Shown: positions 24,332 through 36,020, counted from the stretch's first letter. The stretch: DNA of 64,000 nt from Phascolarctos cinereus (GCF_002099425.1 NW_018343969.1:4176001-4240000), one strand, 5' to 3'. Translations and numbers: made by a program. The notes: generated by a model not told the origin, from the sequence alone.

Positions 24332-24540
24332 TTACTATTACTACACCAGCTGGCATTTGCATACCACTTTAAGATCTGCAAAACATTTTACACATTATCT
24401 CGTTTCCCCCCTCATAACAAACCTGGGAAATAGGTACTATGATTATCTTCATTTTACATGTGAGGAACCAGAGGCAAATATAGGTTAAGTGACTTAACAG
24501 GGGTCATATAGCTATAGGTAATAACAGAAGACTTGAGATT
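24290..24540 (-). repeat. (CTA)n microsatellite joined to an antisense MIR
   Basis: About 15 ACT triplets (24294-24345) run directly into CAGCTGGCATTTGCATACC and CATTTTACATGTGAGGAACC, an antisense MIR. The triplet run probably grew from the MIR's own 3' tail, as the (AAT)n run did at 13548. Confidence 0.75.
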
Positions 24541-24589
24541 TGACTAAAGAGAAGCAATATTTTAATGACAAAAAGGCATTATAAAAAAG

Positions 24590-24800
24590 TAATGTTAATA
24601 GCACATATAGCATTTCAAGGTTTACAAAGTCTGATCCTTATAATAAGCCTGTGAGCTAGATCTTGTGATTTATATTTCTTATACAGATGTGAAAAGCAAA
24701 AATGAGGGAATTTCAGTTTAGATTATTTGCCCTTATTAGCCCAGACAATAAATATGAGAGCCAGATTTCAAAATCTGCTCTTGCCAGACTCCTCGTTCAA
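24590..24800 (-). repeat. MIR-type SINE relic, antisense
   Basis: ACATATAGCATTTCAAGG, GATCCTTATAATAAGCCTG, and GATTATTTGCCCTTATTAGCC follow the antisense MIR order. Divergence is high. Confidence 0.5.
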
Positions 24801-26210
24801 ATGCTTTCTCCTTTATGCCGGTTATAACTTCTATTCTCAATAATCAAACTTAGTCTATATCTCTATATCTGATAATAACCAATTCAAATGTAGTTTTGTA
24901 CATTAAATAAAAATATTTCTAATATTCTCTTAGGGGCAGAGATTTCTTTTAAAATGAAAGTCAAGTTATAAACATGTGATAACGTAATTTGTCAATGAAA
25001 TACTTATGCCCACAGAAATAGCAGAAAACAAAAAGCATTATTATAAAGATCTTAGCACACCCTCTAACAATGATTAGAAATACCCAGAAAAAATAATCAC
25101 AGAGTCAGTGTAGAAAGCTTCCAGTGGGTCATTAAAAATGTGGCATTGGTAATACCAGTTGTTAAATAGTCTTGAAAAGTGTGATGGAACTTATTCTTAT
25201 CGAGATAACACTTTTTCACAGATATTATAGAGCCATTTTTTACAGGTATTTGAAAGGGTTGGGGGGAGAGCTCAAGCAAGTCACTACTGTTTTTTTTATT
25301 CCATGGATATTATAATAACAGGTAAAAAAAACAACATCTTCAGTCAGTAATGGTCTCTAAATTATATTTGCTGAAGGGAAGAGCTGGTAGCTTGTATCAA
25401 TGAGAATTTAACACTATAGAGTAAGTGATAGAACTGTAATGAGAATAAGAATGCCTGTTTGAGCAATGATTCCCTATTTGAATCTTCCATATAGGTAAAT
25501 TTTATCTGCTCTTTATTCAATTGCCTTAGGTCTTTTGAGATGCAAATATATCTCATCACTTTCAAAATGCAATGATCTCTTCAGAGTTTAGAAATCTTCT
25601 GCACATTTTATTTTCCACCTCTAGACCCAAGTAGAACCTAAAGTCAATTCCATGTTTTCAATGAAGTCTTCATATTTGAATTTTCTCCTAAATTCAGTGT
25701 GATCTTTGCTATGGTGCTTATCTTACAATGTGAAAATAAAATAAAAAAATCAATTTTTAAAAATTCAAGAAGGTAGTCAAAAAGTTAATTTTGCAGCCAT
25801 TTATTAAAATCACATATTTTTACATAGTATTTATGACATTAGAATTGTATATTTAAAATAAGATATCTAGCTTTCTTTTACATTTAATCTTACATAAAAT
25901 TTTAAAGTTAAAATACCCTTAACATGCTGAAATGGCTTAAGAAATGGCTTTCCAAAGAACATAGTGTGATATTTCACAAATCACTTAATATCTTGCAGCC
26001 TACTTTTCCATCTTTAAAATGAGATAGTTGAACCAAAGTGACTCCAAGTTCCCTTCCAGTTTTAAATCTATAACTTGATTATTCTATGATCTTATGATCC
26101 TCTGGTTTTAAAAACGTTTCCATTATTGGATAATATTTTACTGTGGCATTGTTTTTTAACCTAATGGTCTATGTCTTTCCATTAGGGCAGTGATATCTTT
26201 AATAATCAAA
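24801..26210. other. Unassigned non-coding stretch with a MIR tail scrap
   Basis: A plus-strand MIR/THER tail may lie at 25965-26100 (CTTTAAAATGAGATAGTTGAACC, then TTCCCTTCCAGTTTTAAATC). The rest is AT-rich and unassigned. Confidence 0.4.
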
Positions 26211-26214
26211 CCCA

Positions 26215-27600
26215 GGAAGTATGGAGCCAAACTGGCAGGAAAAGGTAGGGACTTGCCTGATCTCTCCCAAATTCCCCTCCAAAAATTTTAAAATAACACC
26301 CCAAAATGAATTCTGGAATGGCAGAGCCCACAAAAAAGATGGAATGAAATGAGTCCCCAGGCAAAACAATTTAGAAAGTCAGCAAGAATGTTCTGTTGAG
26401 CTGAGAGAGAGAGGGAACCAGAGTGGAGTGCTGTCTAGTATAGGCTGAGCCTAAACAAACCAGCAGTAGATTTTAGGGGTGACAATCGCTTAAGGAACTC
26501 TCAGTGCTTTTAGTAAAAGGGTCAGATAACTTGTCAGAAAATGATTACAGGAGTGCCTTTCTTTACTTTTAATGTTATTAAAAAGCATAAAAGAAAACTG
26601 TATATAGAGAACATTAACATATTCTAGTTTTCAGGAATGAAAAATTCTAGTTCTTTAGTAAAGGTCTATATGTGATTTGTTAAAGGAAAAGGTGTCATGT
26701 ACAGTGTACTGTTAAGATTAGGGGTAGGGAGCAGATTTGTGAATTCATTGGTCTAAGGAACTCCTCAACCAATACAAGATATCACCTTTTCTGCAGTTTA
26801 TAGTTTTTATGAGTTGTATAGATCACAAAGAAGTTACTAGACTTGTCCAGGGCAATGTAGTCAGCATAAATCAGAGAAAAGTCTTGAACTCAGGTCATCC
26901 CGACTTCGATGTCAATGGTCTATTCACTGTGGCATGTTATATATTACCTATTAGAATACTTATGCCAGAGTCCTCTCTGTTGCATTATCCAAACTTGTGT
27001 CCAGGTGGTAGTCCTGGGTGGCAGTCTCAGGGCAAGGAGGAGTACAAGCACATCAGAGCTTGGAGCCACAGGGTAACAAGGACCCTGGTCACAACTCCAG
27101 GATGGAAAAGAGTACTTGTATTGCTCACACACCAGAATACAGGCCAGGTGAACAGTTACCACACCTCTTCTTAGATCATACTACCTTGGAAGACTGAAAA
27201 CTTACAGACCCCCAAAATTAGCTCTTAGAGTAGAAACAAAGCCTGAAGCTTGGTACAGTGCTTCTTCTATCCCAGGAGCAGAGCTTCAATTTAATATAGA
27301 ACTAAAAGCCAAGAAATAGAATAGAAAATAAGCAAACCACAAAAAAAGGAACCTGACCAGAGAAAGTTACAATGGTGACAGAAGAAGAAAACAAAGTCAA
27401 AACTGTTCCATTCAAAGCCACAAAGAAAAATATGAATAGGTCTCAAGCCCAAAAATAATTCTTGGAAGAGCTGAGAAAGGATTTAAAAAATCAAACTAGA
27501 GAGGTATAGGAAAAAACTAGAAAAGGGAATGAGAGTGATACTAGAAAAAGCATGGAAAGAAAGTCAACAGCTTAATAAAGGAGACAAAAAATACAACATC
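26215..27600 (+). mobile_element. L1/HAL1 5' end, plus strand, interrupted by the inverted duplication
   Basis: AACTGGCAGGAAAAGG and TGATCTCTCCCAAATTCCC at 26230-26275 match, in the opposite orientation, the 5' ends of the HAL1-like copies. After the inserted copy B (26569-26962), the 5' UTR resumes (GGTGGCAGTCTCAGGGCAAGG near 27020) and reaches the ORF1 start region (AAGTTACAATGGTGACAG at about 27365, then a Lys/Glu-rich coiled-coil region). The element stops near 27600 inside ORF1, so its 3' part is lost. The 121-codon frame at 26809-27174 only spans the junction and is not a gene. Confidence 0.7.
26569..26962 (-). repeat. Inverted duplication, copy B, inside an L1/HAL1 5' UTR
   Basis: Reverse complement of 22761-23153 with about 99% identity over its whole length. 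It is flanked on both sides by L1-type 5' UTR sequence (left flank ends in CTTTCTTTACTTT, right flank begins TGCCAGAGTCC), so this is the receiving site. No poly-A tail or target duplication is seen, which argues against ordinary retrotransposition. A template switch, a repair patch, or a recent rearrangement fits better. Confidence 0.9.
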
Positions 27601-28085
27601 ATCTTTGGTTATTAATTAGTCATTATTTATTTTGAAGGAAAGAGATGGCCACTTTTTAAAGAATTGATGCAATTCAGTGGGTTAGATAATGAAGAAAAAA
27701 TTATGGGCTTACTCGCCATATTAGCTATCCAGTCAGCAAGCTTCATTCATAATAAGTATTATACTATACTATACTATACATACATCATACTATACTAATA
27801 ATACTAAATAATCAAATTTAATATAATCATTTGTGTTTAGCCACTACTATGTTCCAAACATTGTGGTAGATGTAATGAGTGAAAATCCACAAGTGTTATG
27901 GCATCTAACCTTATCAAGTCTTATATTTAATTGTAGAGAAAATTGTCCATAGATTTTAAACTTTAAGGATTCACAGCATATATAGACCATATGATACCAA
28001 TCCAACATGATCAACTTTTTGTATGTAGTTGAGATTTCATTGGTTTAGAGAACTCCCTGTGTGTGAATTTTCTATACATGCAATT
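27601..28085. other. Unassigned non-coding stretch
   Basis: A short (ACTAT)n-like repeat is at 27755-27785. No gene recognised. Confidence 0.4.
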
Positions 28086-28089
28086 CAAC

Positions 28090-29200
28090 AAATCATCATA
28101 TAAAAACTTCCTGGAGCTCTGAGAAATCAACTGGACTAGACCCAGTCTCTAATCTGTGAGTGGCTGGAGCTGCACAAAGCTGGCTAGAGACAGGAGAGTC
28201 AGGAATCAAATCGAGGTTTAGTTCCAAAGTGAAGAAAATGGACTTGCAAGCAAGAATACATGTGCTGGAGTCCCTCCCCTAGGAGTGGGTAGCCCTAGGC
28301 AGTGTGGAGAGATCTCAGTACTTAAATCTTTGGCTACTCAGCAAACTGTAGCCCTGACAATGAGGGGTAACAACAACATGACAAGTTTGATTCATAGCAG
28401 GACTTTATGACTGAAACATGGGTATTGTAAACAGGTGCTTGTCCAAGTTCAGAGACCACTTAACACTGATGTGAAACAATTCTGGGATTTTGCTGGGGCT
28501 GAGATTATCCAGAGGATGAGCCCAAAGCATTATTGTTACATCAAGCTCAGCACACAGCTTGCTTGTTTTGCCTCAGTTCTGGAAAACAAGGTTCCTCCTA
28601 ATATCTTGACATTTCCCCCTTTTGGCCAAAGAGAGTGGTCCTAAAAGAACCCCTCCTCTTACGGCCAATAAAGGATAGTCAAGTATAAGTTAAAATGCCA
28701 TGAGAGGCCAGTTGGACCAGGATGAGATGTTACCCAGGAGGTTAGTTCTTTGAGGGAACTTATGGGGATGTGCGTTGCAGGTGTCATTACTAGCAGAAAA
28801 GGAGAGGGAAGAAAGTAGAGGGAGAAAATGCCAACACACACTTGAATCAGGGCCTTGATGGTTGGGTACATAACAAACGGGAAGAGGACAGTATTCTCAG
28901 CCCTCATTTGGAATCTGGGGATAGCTGCCTCATCTGGATGTTGGCTGCTTCTGGGGCCCTCCTAGATGAATTTTAAGGTCCCTGGAGGGTTCTGCCATCT
29001 ACTCAGGAGCAGGGGTTTTCTTCGGATGATCCAGGGGTACCCACTCACAAGTTTGAAGCTTGTGGGAGCAGTCAGAAGGACCTGGTAAAGGCCATTAGAG
29101 AAAACTTTGCAACAGTCTTTCAAAGTTTCTGGTCAGCATTACATAGGTTCTTAATTAAGAGTGTCTAAACAACACATAGAGATGGTCCAGTTTCCCAACT
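28090..29200 (-). mobile_element. Endogenous retrovirus fossil, antisense, fragmentary
   Basis: On the minus strand near 29100-28960 the translation carries QVLLTAPTSFKL and WIIRRKPL, which resembles the C-terminal end of gammaretrovirus-like integrases. The adjoining sequence down to about 28660 may belong to the following env-proximal region. The part at about 28090-28650 could be a 3' LTR, but I cannot fix its ends. The element is old, fragmentary and broken in several places. Family beyond 'gammaretrovirus-like' is not resolved. Confidence 0.5.
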
Positions 29201-29596
29201 ACACAGGACTGGGTTCAAATAATGCAATAAAGTTTTTCTCACAAGTCCATAATTGCATAATTACATTAAGTCAGATAAAGATTAAACTACTTACAGGACT
29301 CACAATGGACTAGTTCTGAGAAGTAAGATTTACATGTCATCAAGGTAACCAAGAAAACTTAAACATAAACCATGCAAAGCAAATAATAATTATGATCAAT
29401 GTTAAGTAACATCGTTTCCCTGTATCCTAATACCCCATTCTCAATATCAATTTAACAAGCACATTTTGAGTCCCAAATATCTCTTTTATCCTAGATAATT
29501 CTTACTTAATATATTTTAGTAAAACTTCAGAAAATTTCAGTTTATATGCCATTTGGTATTTCTGTCCTTACCTAAATCATGTAACTGCTGTAAGAA
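29201..29596. other. Unassigned, possibly a continuation of the retroviral fossil
   Basis: AT-rich sequence without recognised motifs. It may be more decayed pol from the neighbouring fossil, but nothing visible proves it. Confidence 0.25.
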
Positions 29597-29785
29597 TCTT
29601 TTTAAAAAAAATAATGAGCCACTTTTCCATTTCTTAGCCAGCACCAATAGTTTTGATAATTACTGCCTTATAATGTATTTTAATACCTGATACTGCTAAA
29701 CCTCCTTACTTTCTTTACATTTTTTGTTCCTTAAATACTCAACTTTTTGTTCTTCATTTTTATTACATTGGCCCTGCCTGCCCAT
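29597..29785 (-). mobile_element. L1 ORF2 scrap, antisense
   Basis: CCATTTCTTAGCCAGCACC, ATTACTGCCTTATAATG and CTGATACTGCTAAACC match the antisense text of the region after the reverse transcriptase in marsupial L1 (compare 43500-43560, where the sense form includes GGTACTAGCTAAGAAATAG). Fragment only. Confidence 0.65.
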
Positions 29786-30670
29786 GAATAATTTATATTT
29801 CTCCAATTATTTTTGATTGTCTGCAAAATGACAACAAATTCAAAAACTTTCTTTATATTACCAGCAATGTCCACTATGAAGGGTCCTGGAAAACTAATCT
29901 TTATTGCAATAAAAAGAGAGGGGAGAGAACTGTAGTCATAGAATATGCCCCATCCCAATGTAATACTGAGGATTATAACAGCATATAAGCATATAGATTA
30001 ATTTAGTTTATCTGACTTTGAGCTAAATGCCATTGATGTAACTTCTTTCTCACCTTCCTTCCTGAATAAATCTTTACCAGTCTTCATATGAAACTGTTCT
30101 GTATGGAAAGCATCCTAAATATGCTTCTATATTAAAAAATGCAAAAAAAGTGTCTTCTGGTATTTAAGAGCTTCTTAGAAGCTATCACAGACCACTTTAA
30201 AACAATTATGTTTAAGTGCATGAGTAACTTTTATTCTATTTGGTAGAAGATAGTTGAAATTGGGCACTTCCCAAGAATTGTAATATCTGCCCAATGATGT
30301 GGATCACAACTCATTTATTCTTTCTCCTTCTGTGTCATTCTTGTCTATGATTTCCCATAAAACCCATGAAGAAGAGCTAACCAACAATCAAATTTTCCCT
30401 TTTGATCTTACCCATTTTATGGGTACCACTAGCTCATCATTCTTCATTGCTTATTCCACAATTTGTTACGTAACTGAATCATTTTATTTTCTAATCATAT
30501 ATTCCTGGGTGACATTTTCATACCACTTCTTGCATGTAAGTTATTGTTGGAAATATAATGTGGCCTCACTATATACTTCTCCCCCTACATTCCCCTATTG
30601 CTCTTTGATTTACTCACAATTTTGAGTTTGTAACTCACAATATTCCATGATTTGCAGCATCTTAATACCA
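29786..30670. other. Unassigned non-coding stretch
   Basis: No gene or clear repeat. The 108-codon plus frame at 30299-30625 has no recognised domain and is rich in aromatic residues as expected from AT-rich DNA. Confidence 0.4.
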
Positions 30671-30674
30671 ATAT

Positions 30675-31400
30675 ACAAGAGTCATAAAATTTCACATTTG
30701 GAAGGGACCTCAGTAGGCATCTGTTCCAAACCATACTCCCAAAAGAATCTCCACTAATATTCCTAAAACGTTGTCCTCCAGTCCTTCCTAGAAAACCTTC
30801 AATGAAATGGAACCCAATACCTCCCAAGGCAGCTCATTTCACTTTAAGGCATGTTTAATTTTTGGGAAGATCTTGTCGTTGTTTTACCCTGACATCAAGT
30901 TCAAATTTGCTTATTCACAACTTCCATTCATTGGTACTCATTTGTATCTTTAGGGGGTCAAATAAATCACATCCCTTTCCCCTACAACAGACCTTCAGCT
31001 ATTTGAACATAGATAATAATCCTACCTCTCTGCTTTTGCTTCTCCATTTTTCTTTTTCCAGGCTATTTCGAGCTTCTTTAGCTTATCCTCAAGAAATGTC
31101 TTTTCAACATCCTGGTACCATCCTGTTGGTACTCTCTAACTTTTCATCGTCCTCTCTAAACAACCTTACCCAGAATTGAACACCATACTCCAGAAGTGAT
31201 CTGACCAGAAATATTTTAACCATAACTGCATTATAATAACTGCACCCATCTTCCTCAGTCAGCAAAGTGTAAAAATATAAGGACCACATGTCTAGGATGC
31301 TCCTACTTCCTATTTGCTCCAGCATTACCCTTCCCCATTCCCAATAAATAGTAGTACATATTCTATGTATTTACCATTCTTTACTTCTACTAGAGATCAC
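30675..31400 (-). mobile_element. CR1/L3 LINE 3' part, antisense
   Basis: It starts TTTGGAAGGGACCTCAGTAG, the classic antisense start of a CR1-family 3' end, and continues with TTCCAAACCATACTCCC, TTTTCCAGGCTATTTCGAGC and CAGAATTGAACACCATACTCC, then GTGATCTGACCAG. This matches the mammalian L3/CR1 text in order. The clear match fades past about 31300. Confidence 0.75.
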
Positions 31401-32135
31401 CACCAGTGAATAATTTTGTTCTGAATCAGAATCAGACTAGTTTGCGATCCCCCCCATTACGTTTTGAACATCATATCCATCATCTCAATAAAACATATAT
31501 GTCTTAACAAACTTCCAAATAAAATCCACACAATCTAAAATAGAAGAAATATAATTAACCGCTGACAAAAATTACCTACAAGCACAAAACAAGTATTTAT
31601 GAAGGACCCCTTTTCCAGTGCTGCAGCCAGATAGGACAGCATATCTACCAGCTGTGAAAATAGGACATGTGACAGGAAACGGGAATTTGTTACAATTCTG
31701 AAAACCCCATTTGTGGCACACTGATATTTTCAGTTTTCCGTGCAGATTGGCCTATGTAAAAATAGGCCTACATAATAATTCTGTAATTAAAGTACTATAT
31801 AAATGCTAGCTATTCTTATTCTTCTACTAGTTATGTTTAAAATACTCTTTTGAATTTAATGCTTCTGCTAAGGAAAAATCCTGCTTTTCTGGAGAAGGAC
31901 TGAACCTGATGCTGTCCCAAATGAATATGAATATTAAAGAGGGTAATAAAGTTAATCTGCCTAAGTATTAAGTTGAGATCAGACAGAAATGATTCATATG
32001 CTTCCTTTTTAAGTTTTGAACAGATAATTCACAAGATGTGAAATGTGCTGGCAATAGATGAGGAATTCAAGAAGGCTATGTGAGGTGAGTGAATTAATTT
32101 AGAAGGGTTGATATTTAGAAGCATCAGTAACTCAT
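31401..32135. other. Unassigned non-coding stretch
   Basis: No gene or clear repeat recognised. Confidence 0.4.
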
Positions 32136-32139
32136 GAAC

Positions 32140-32280
32140 TTCTCCAAGGGAATGTAAGTTCCTTGAAGGCAGAGACTGCTTTCATATTTGTCTTTTTATC
32201 CTTGGCACATAACACGATGCCTGGAAAACAGCAGATGTTTACTAAGTGCTTGATAAATTGGATTGAACTTTGGGTCTCAT
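32140..32280 (+). mobile_element. L2 LINE 3' end
   Basis: GAATGTAAGTTCCTTGAAGG, CAGAGACTGC, CCTTGGCACATAACACGATG and TTTACTAAGTGCTTGATAAA give the L2 3' UTR order. Confidence 0.7.
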
Positions 32281-33056
32281 TCATTTTCCTTTTAGAATCT
32301 CAAAGGCCAACAACTTAAAAAAAATAAAATCTACCCTTAGGATTCAGTACATGAGCCATTTTACTGAAACTTTTGGGGTGGGGAGCTTTCAGTGACCTTA
32401 TAGCAGATAACTTCTCTTGCTTAAAACTATGTCTATTTGGAGAAGATAGATGGTAGGACAGCACAGGCTATATAATATAATGAAGACTGATCACTTCTGC
32501 CTTTGAAAGGTGAAGCTCATTGGACATCAATTTAAATCACAGCAGTTCACGTCAAGCAGAAACAGGTAGCAGGATATGGGAAAATAAAACTAAAGCTGGA
32601 ATTTCTACTTTAAAAAAATCTGAATACAATCAACTGGCCCATTTTTGGGAAAGAAGTATTTCATTCCAGATTTGTAGCCAATAAAAATAAGAAAGAACAG
32701 TGGATTTTATTTTCCCCTATTTTGAAGAGCATATAAATCATTCTGGAGATGATTGAACCCTATCATCTAACCCTTTGTTAGCCCTGTCATCTAACACTTT
32801 GTTCACAACTGTTTTGTGTAGCAATAATTTAACATGCTAACCAGGGTTTTGCCCCAGATAACTATAGTCCCAATGCAGGAAATTTGACCCCAGATAGGAT
32901 ATTAAAAGACTTATTAAAATCATCATCTCTTAAGAAAAAGATAAGGTAAGCCAGGTGTTAGGGAGAAACATGATATTGTAATAGCAGTAGAGCTGTGATC
33001 AATTGAAGCAATAGACATAATGGTAAGAATAGAAGCCCAAGCACACTCTTGCTGGA
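32281..33056. other. Unassigned non-coding stretch
   Basis: No gene or clear repeat recognised. Confidence 0.4.
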
Positions 33057-33066
33057 AGAACAGCTT

Positions 33067-33914
33067 TATAGGACAATGATAAATGTTGGAGAAGTTGTGG
33101 GAAAATTGGAACACTAATACATTGTTGGTGGAATTTTGAAATGATCCAACCATTTTGGGGAACAATTTGGAACTATGCCTAAAGGGCTATAAAACGGTGC
33201 ATACCTTTTGACTCAACAATAGCACTTCTAGGTCTGTATCTCAAAGAGATCATAAAAATGAGAAAAGGACTCACATGTACACAAATATTTATAGCAGCTC
33301 TTTTTGTGGTGGCAAAGAATTGGAAACTGAGGGATGTCCATCAATTGGAGAATGGTTGAACAATTTGTGGTGTATGAATGTAATGGAATACTCTTGTGCT
33401 ATAAGAAATGATGAGCAGGCAGACTTCAAAAAACCTTTGAAAGACTTACATGAACTGATTTAGAGTGAAATGAGCAGAATCAGAAGAACATTGTACACAG
33501 TAACAGCCACATTATGTGATGACCAGACTTTGATAGACATGACTCTTCACAGCAATGAAAGAATCTAAGACAACTCCAAAAGATTCGTGATGCAAATTGT
33601 TATTCACACCCAGAGAAAGAAATATGGAGTCTGAATGTAGACGGAAGCATACTATTTTCTCCTTTTACTTTGTTATTTTGTTTTATTGCTTCTTCTCATG
33701 AACGTTCCTCCTGTTAGTTCTAATTGTTCTTTATATCATGACTAATGGGAAAATATACTTAACAAGAATGTATATGTAGAACCTATATGGGATTGTATGC
33801 TGTCTCGGGTGGGGTGGGGCAGAAGAAGTGGGAGGGAGAGAAAATTTAAAACTCAAAATCATTTGGAAGTGAATGTTGAAAACTAAAAGTAAATAAATTC
33901 AAATTTTTAAAAAG
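33067..33914 (+). mobile_element. L1 3' end, 5'-truncated, with target duplication
   Basis: It starts in the ORF2 C-terminal region (TGTGGGAAAATTGGAACACT, GTTGGTGGAATTTTG, ATTTGGAACTATGCC) and runs through the L1 3' UTR with a G-rich tract (GGGTGGGGTGGGGC near 33810) to an A-rich end. AGAACAGCTT is repeated at 33057-33066 and 33915-33924, marking both ends. The equivalent ORF2 region of the larger L1 is at 44265-44600. Confidence 0.82.
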
Positions 33915-34189
33915 AGAACAGCTTCATTTTTTGTCTTTCATTGGCAGGGGTGAAAACTGGGAGCAATCAGACCTTGAAGTTCTATCCTACCCTACAAGGA
34001 GGGAGGTGAATCTAACCTTGTCCTAGTGATGTTTGACAATTCTTTGCATGTCTTAGATATCAAGCTTTTAGCTGTCATGTGTGTTATAATTACTTCAACC
34101 AACCTGTTATTTTTCTGTTTATGATGTGTGCATATATATACATTCATCTCCATATATGTACATATGTACAGTTGTATAATTTTAAAAAA

Positions 34190-34670
34190 AATTAATGTAC
34201 TTAAGCACATCTGTCTTGTCCCCACAAGCAGGATGATAAAGGTCCTTGAGTTCATTTCATATGAGGATAAATTAAAGACATTCATCATGTATAGCCTAAA
34301 GAAGAGAAGATTCTGGCAAGGGGAATAGACATAATAAATGTCCTCAAGTACTTGAGGGGTTGTCTTGAAAGGAATACACTTGTTCCACTTGGTTTTAGAA
34401 AGCATTGCCATGAGCAATGAGTAAAAGTTTCAAAGAAGTTAATTTAGGCTTGATGACAGGAAAATTTTGCTAACAATCATAGCTATCCCAAAGTGAAATG
34501 GGCTGCCTTGAGAGATAGTAAGTTTTATCCCCCCTTGGAGCTATTAAATAAAAGAATGGATGACCACTTGCAGGATAGGTAACAGTGGGAATTTATGCTC
34601 AAAGTTGTGGGGTGTTGGGAACGTGGTATAGGCTCACTAGATGGTCATTAAAATCCTTTTCAATTTGCTA
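34190..34670 (+). mobile_element. CR1/L3 LINE 3' part, plus strand
   Basis: GTCCTCAAGTACTTGAGGGG, AATTTAGGCTTGATGACAGG, AAAGTGAAATGGGCTGCC and GAATGGATGACCACTTGC follow the order of the L3/CR1 3' end in sense. It is the opposite strand of the copies at 30675 and 51775. Confidence 0.75.
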
Positions 34671-34794
34671 TCAATTTTCTTTTTAAATTCCTTTTGTTTT
34701 TAGACTACAACACAAAACAAAAAAGATATCCCTTCCACAACCGAGATAATTAAATAGGTACATGCTTTTGGAAAAGCTGGCTTTACTATGCAAT

Positions 34795-34801
34795 ATATAT
34801 T

Positions 34802-34835
<34 letters not shown>

Positions 34836-35025
34836 ACATATACATATATATATACACTATATATACATATATGCATATACCTATATATATAAATATATAA
34901 TATATGTACATATATACTATATATACACAGAAATGCACATGTACATACATATATACATATACACATACACATGCATATACATATACATATACATACATAC
35001 ATAGGTATTTATGTATGTATATAAA
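34795..35025. repeat. Large (CA)n/(TATA)n microsatellite
   Basis: A (CA)14-like run at 34804-34840 is followed by about 180 bases of TA, TACA and TATG repeats. Open frames of 80-100 codons on both strands here are low-complexity artefacts. Confidence 0.9.
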
Positions 35026-35303
35026 GTGCTGGCCCTGAAAAGCAAAATTAGGAAAAGTTATGCACATAAGAATGCTTTCATATTTCAAAAATGTTTAGTT
35101 GAAGGAAATTGTGACTTCAGTTACCCATTATGATGAGGCCAGATACCACACATGCTTTATCACTTCTCTTCCTAGGTATTACCACAACAGCTGCCATACT
35201 CTCCAAGTTCACTTACCAGATATGGAACCATCATAATCAAATCAACTCTTTTCATTCCTCTAGGAAAGTGCTTATCAGTCTACTCTCCTATGGGTCTATA
35301 TAG
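35026..35303. other. Unassigned non-coding stretch
   Basis: Short stretch between microsatellite and SINE, no features recognised. Confidence 0.4.
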
Positions 35304-35319
35304 CATCTCTCTAATTTTC

Positions 35320-35464
35320 TTTCTTTTTTTTTCTTTTTTGGTTAGGCAATGGGGTTAAGTGACTTGCCCAAGGTCACACAGCTAGGAAGTGAGGCTGGAT
35401 TTGAACTCAGGTCCTCCTGAATCCAGGGCCGGTGCTCTATCCACTGCGCCACCTAGCTGCCCCA
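35320..35464 (-). mobile_element. tRNA-derived marsupial SINE (WSINE1/MAR1 type), antisense
   Basis: Close to consensus, ending CACTGCGCCACCTAGCTGCC. Target duplication CATCTCTCTAATTTTC (35304-35319) and CATCCCTCTAATTTTC (35465-35480), 15 of 16 bases identical. It keeps an intact-looking tRNA-like box region and is among the youngest copies here. Confidence 0.88.
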
Positions 35465-35544
35465 CATCCCTCTAATTTTCCAAGCTACAATACGCTTCCT
35501 CAGCCACTAATTTCCCATACACGTTATCTATATATATAAGAATA

Positions 35545-35640
35545 TTGAGTTCCTTGAGGTCTCAGACTGTCTATTTTCTTTCATATCCTTAGTGCTTAGC
35601 AAGGAATGTGATACATAACAAATGTTTGATGAATTTTTTT
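35545..35640 (+). mobile_element. L2 LINE 3' end scrap
   Basis: TGAGTTCCTTGAGGTCTCAG, CCTTAGTGCTTAGCAAGG and ACATAACAAATGTTTGATG match the last part of the L2 3' UTR. Confidence 0.6.
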
Positions 35641-35644
35641 TCCC

Positions 35645-36020
35645 ATTCATTCATATAAATTTAGTTAACATTTTGTCCCAGTTTTAAAAAGGGTTTTTTT
35701 GGCATTTTGATTAGTATTTTATTAAATATAGAAGAATAATTTTGGTAATTTTTATTTATTCTATCTAATCCAACACATCTACCAGTACTGAATTTATTTC
35801 TCATTACTTACTCTTATATTTTAGTGCTGAATTCTCCTTATACTGTAACTGTGCATTCCTAAATAGATTAATTCTCAAATAATTGGTGTTTTTGTTTTTA
35901 TTGTAAATTAGGTTTATTTTTTGATCTTTCTTCAACTTTATTACAAATAAATAAGAAAGCCAATGTATTTTGTGTACTTGTCTTATACAGTGATAAAGCT
36001 TTGTTGTCTCCATGCTTTTT
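35645..36020 (-). mobile_element. Probable decayed L1 scrap, antisense
   Basis: TTTGATTAGTATTTTATTAAAT followed by TTTTGGTAATTTTTATT resembles the antisense L1 ORF2 text around 'GGGATTG...ATTGAATATAGAA'. Very AT-rich and diverged, so the call is weak. Confidence 0.3.

Noticed and set aside
24290-24345. Regular short repeats considered as a CRISPR-like array
   Set aside because: It is a simple ACT triplet repeat without spacers, in a vertebrate genome.
26809-27174. 121-codon plus frame, one of the longest in the window
   Set aside because: It crosses the junction between the inverted duplication and L1 5' UTR, so it is a chance frame.
33992-34417. 141-codon minus frame, the longest in the window
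   Set aside because: It runs through a CR1/L3 relic and TATA-rich sequence in the wrong frame, and shows no recognisable domain.
34700-35088. Overlapping frames of 80-100 codons on both strands
   Set aside because: They are translations of TA/CA microsatellite (Tyr, Ile, Cys, Val, Thr, His runs).
35320-35464. Possible tRNA gene within the SINE
   Set aside because: The box-B-like text belongs to the tRNA-derived head of a SINE with target duplications; no cloverleaf with a complete acceptor stem is seen.
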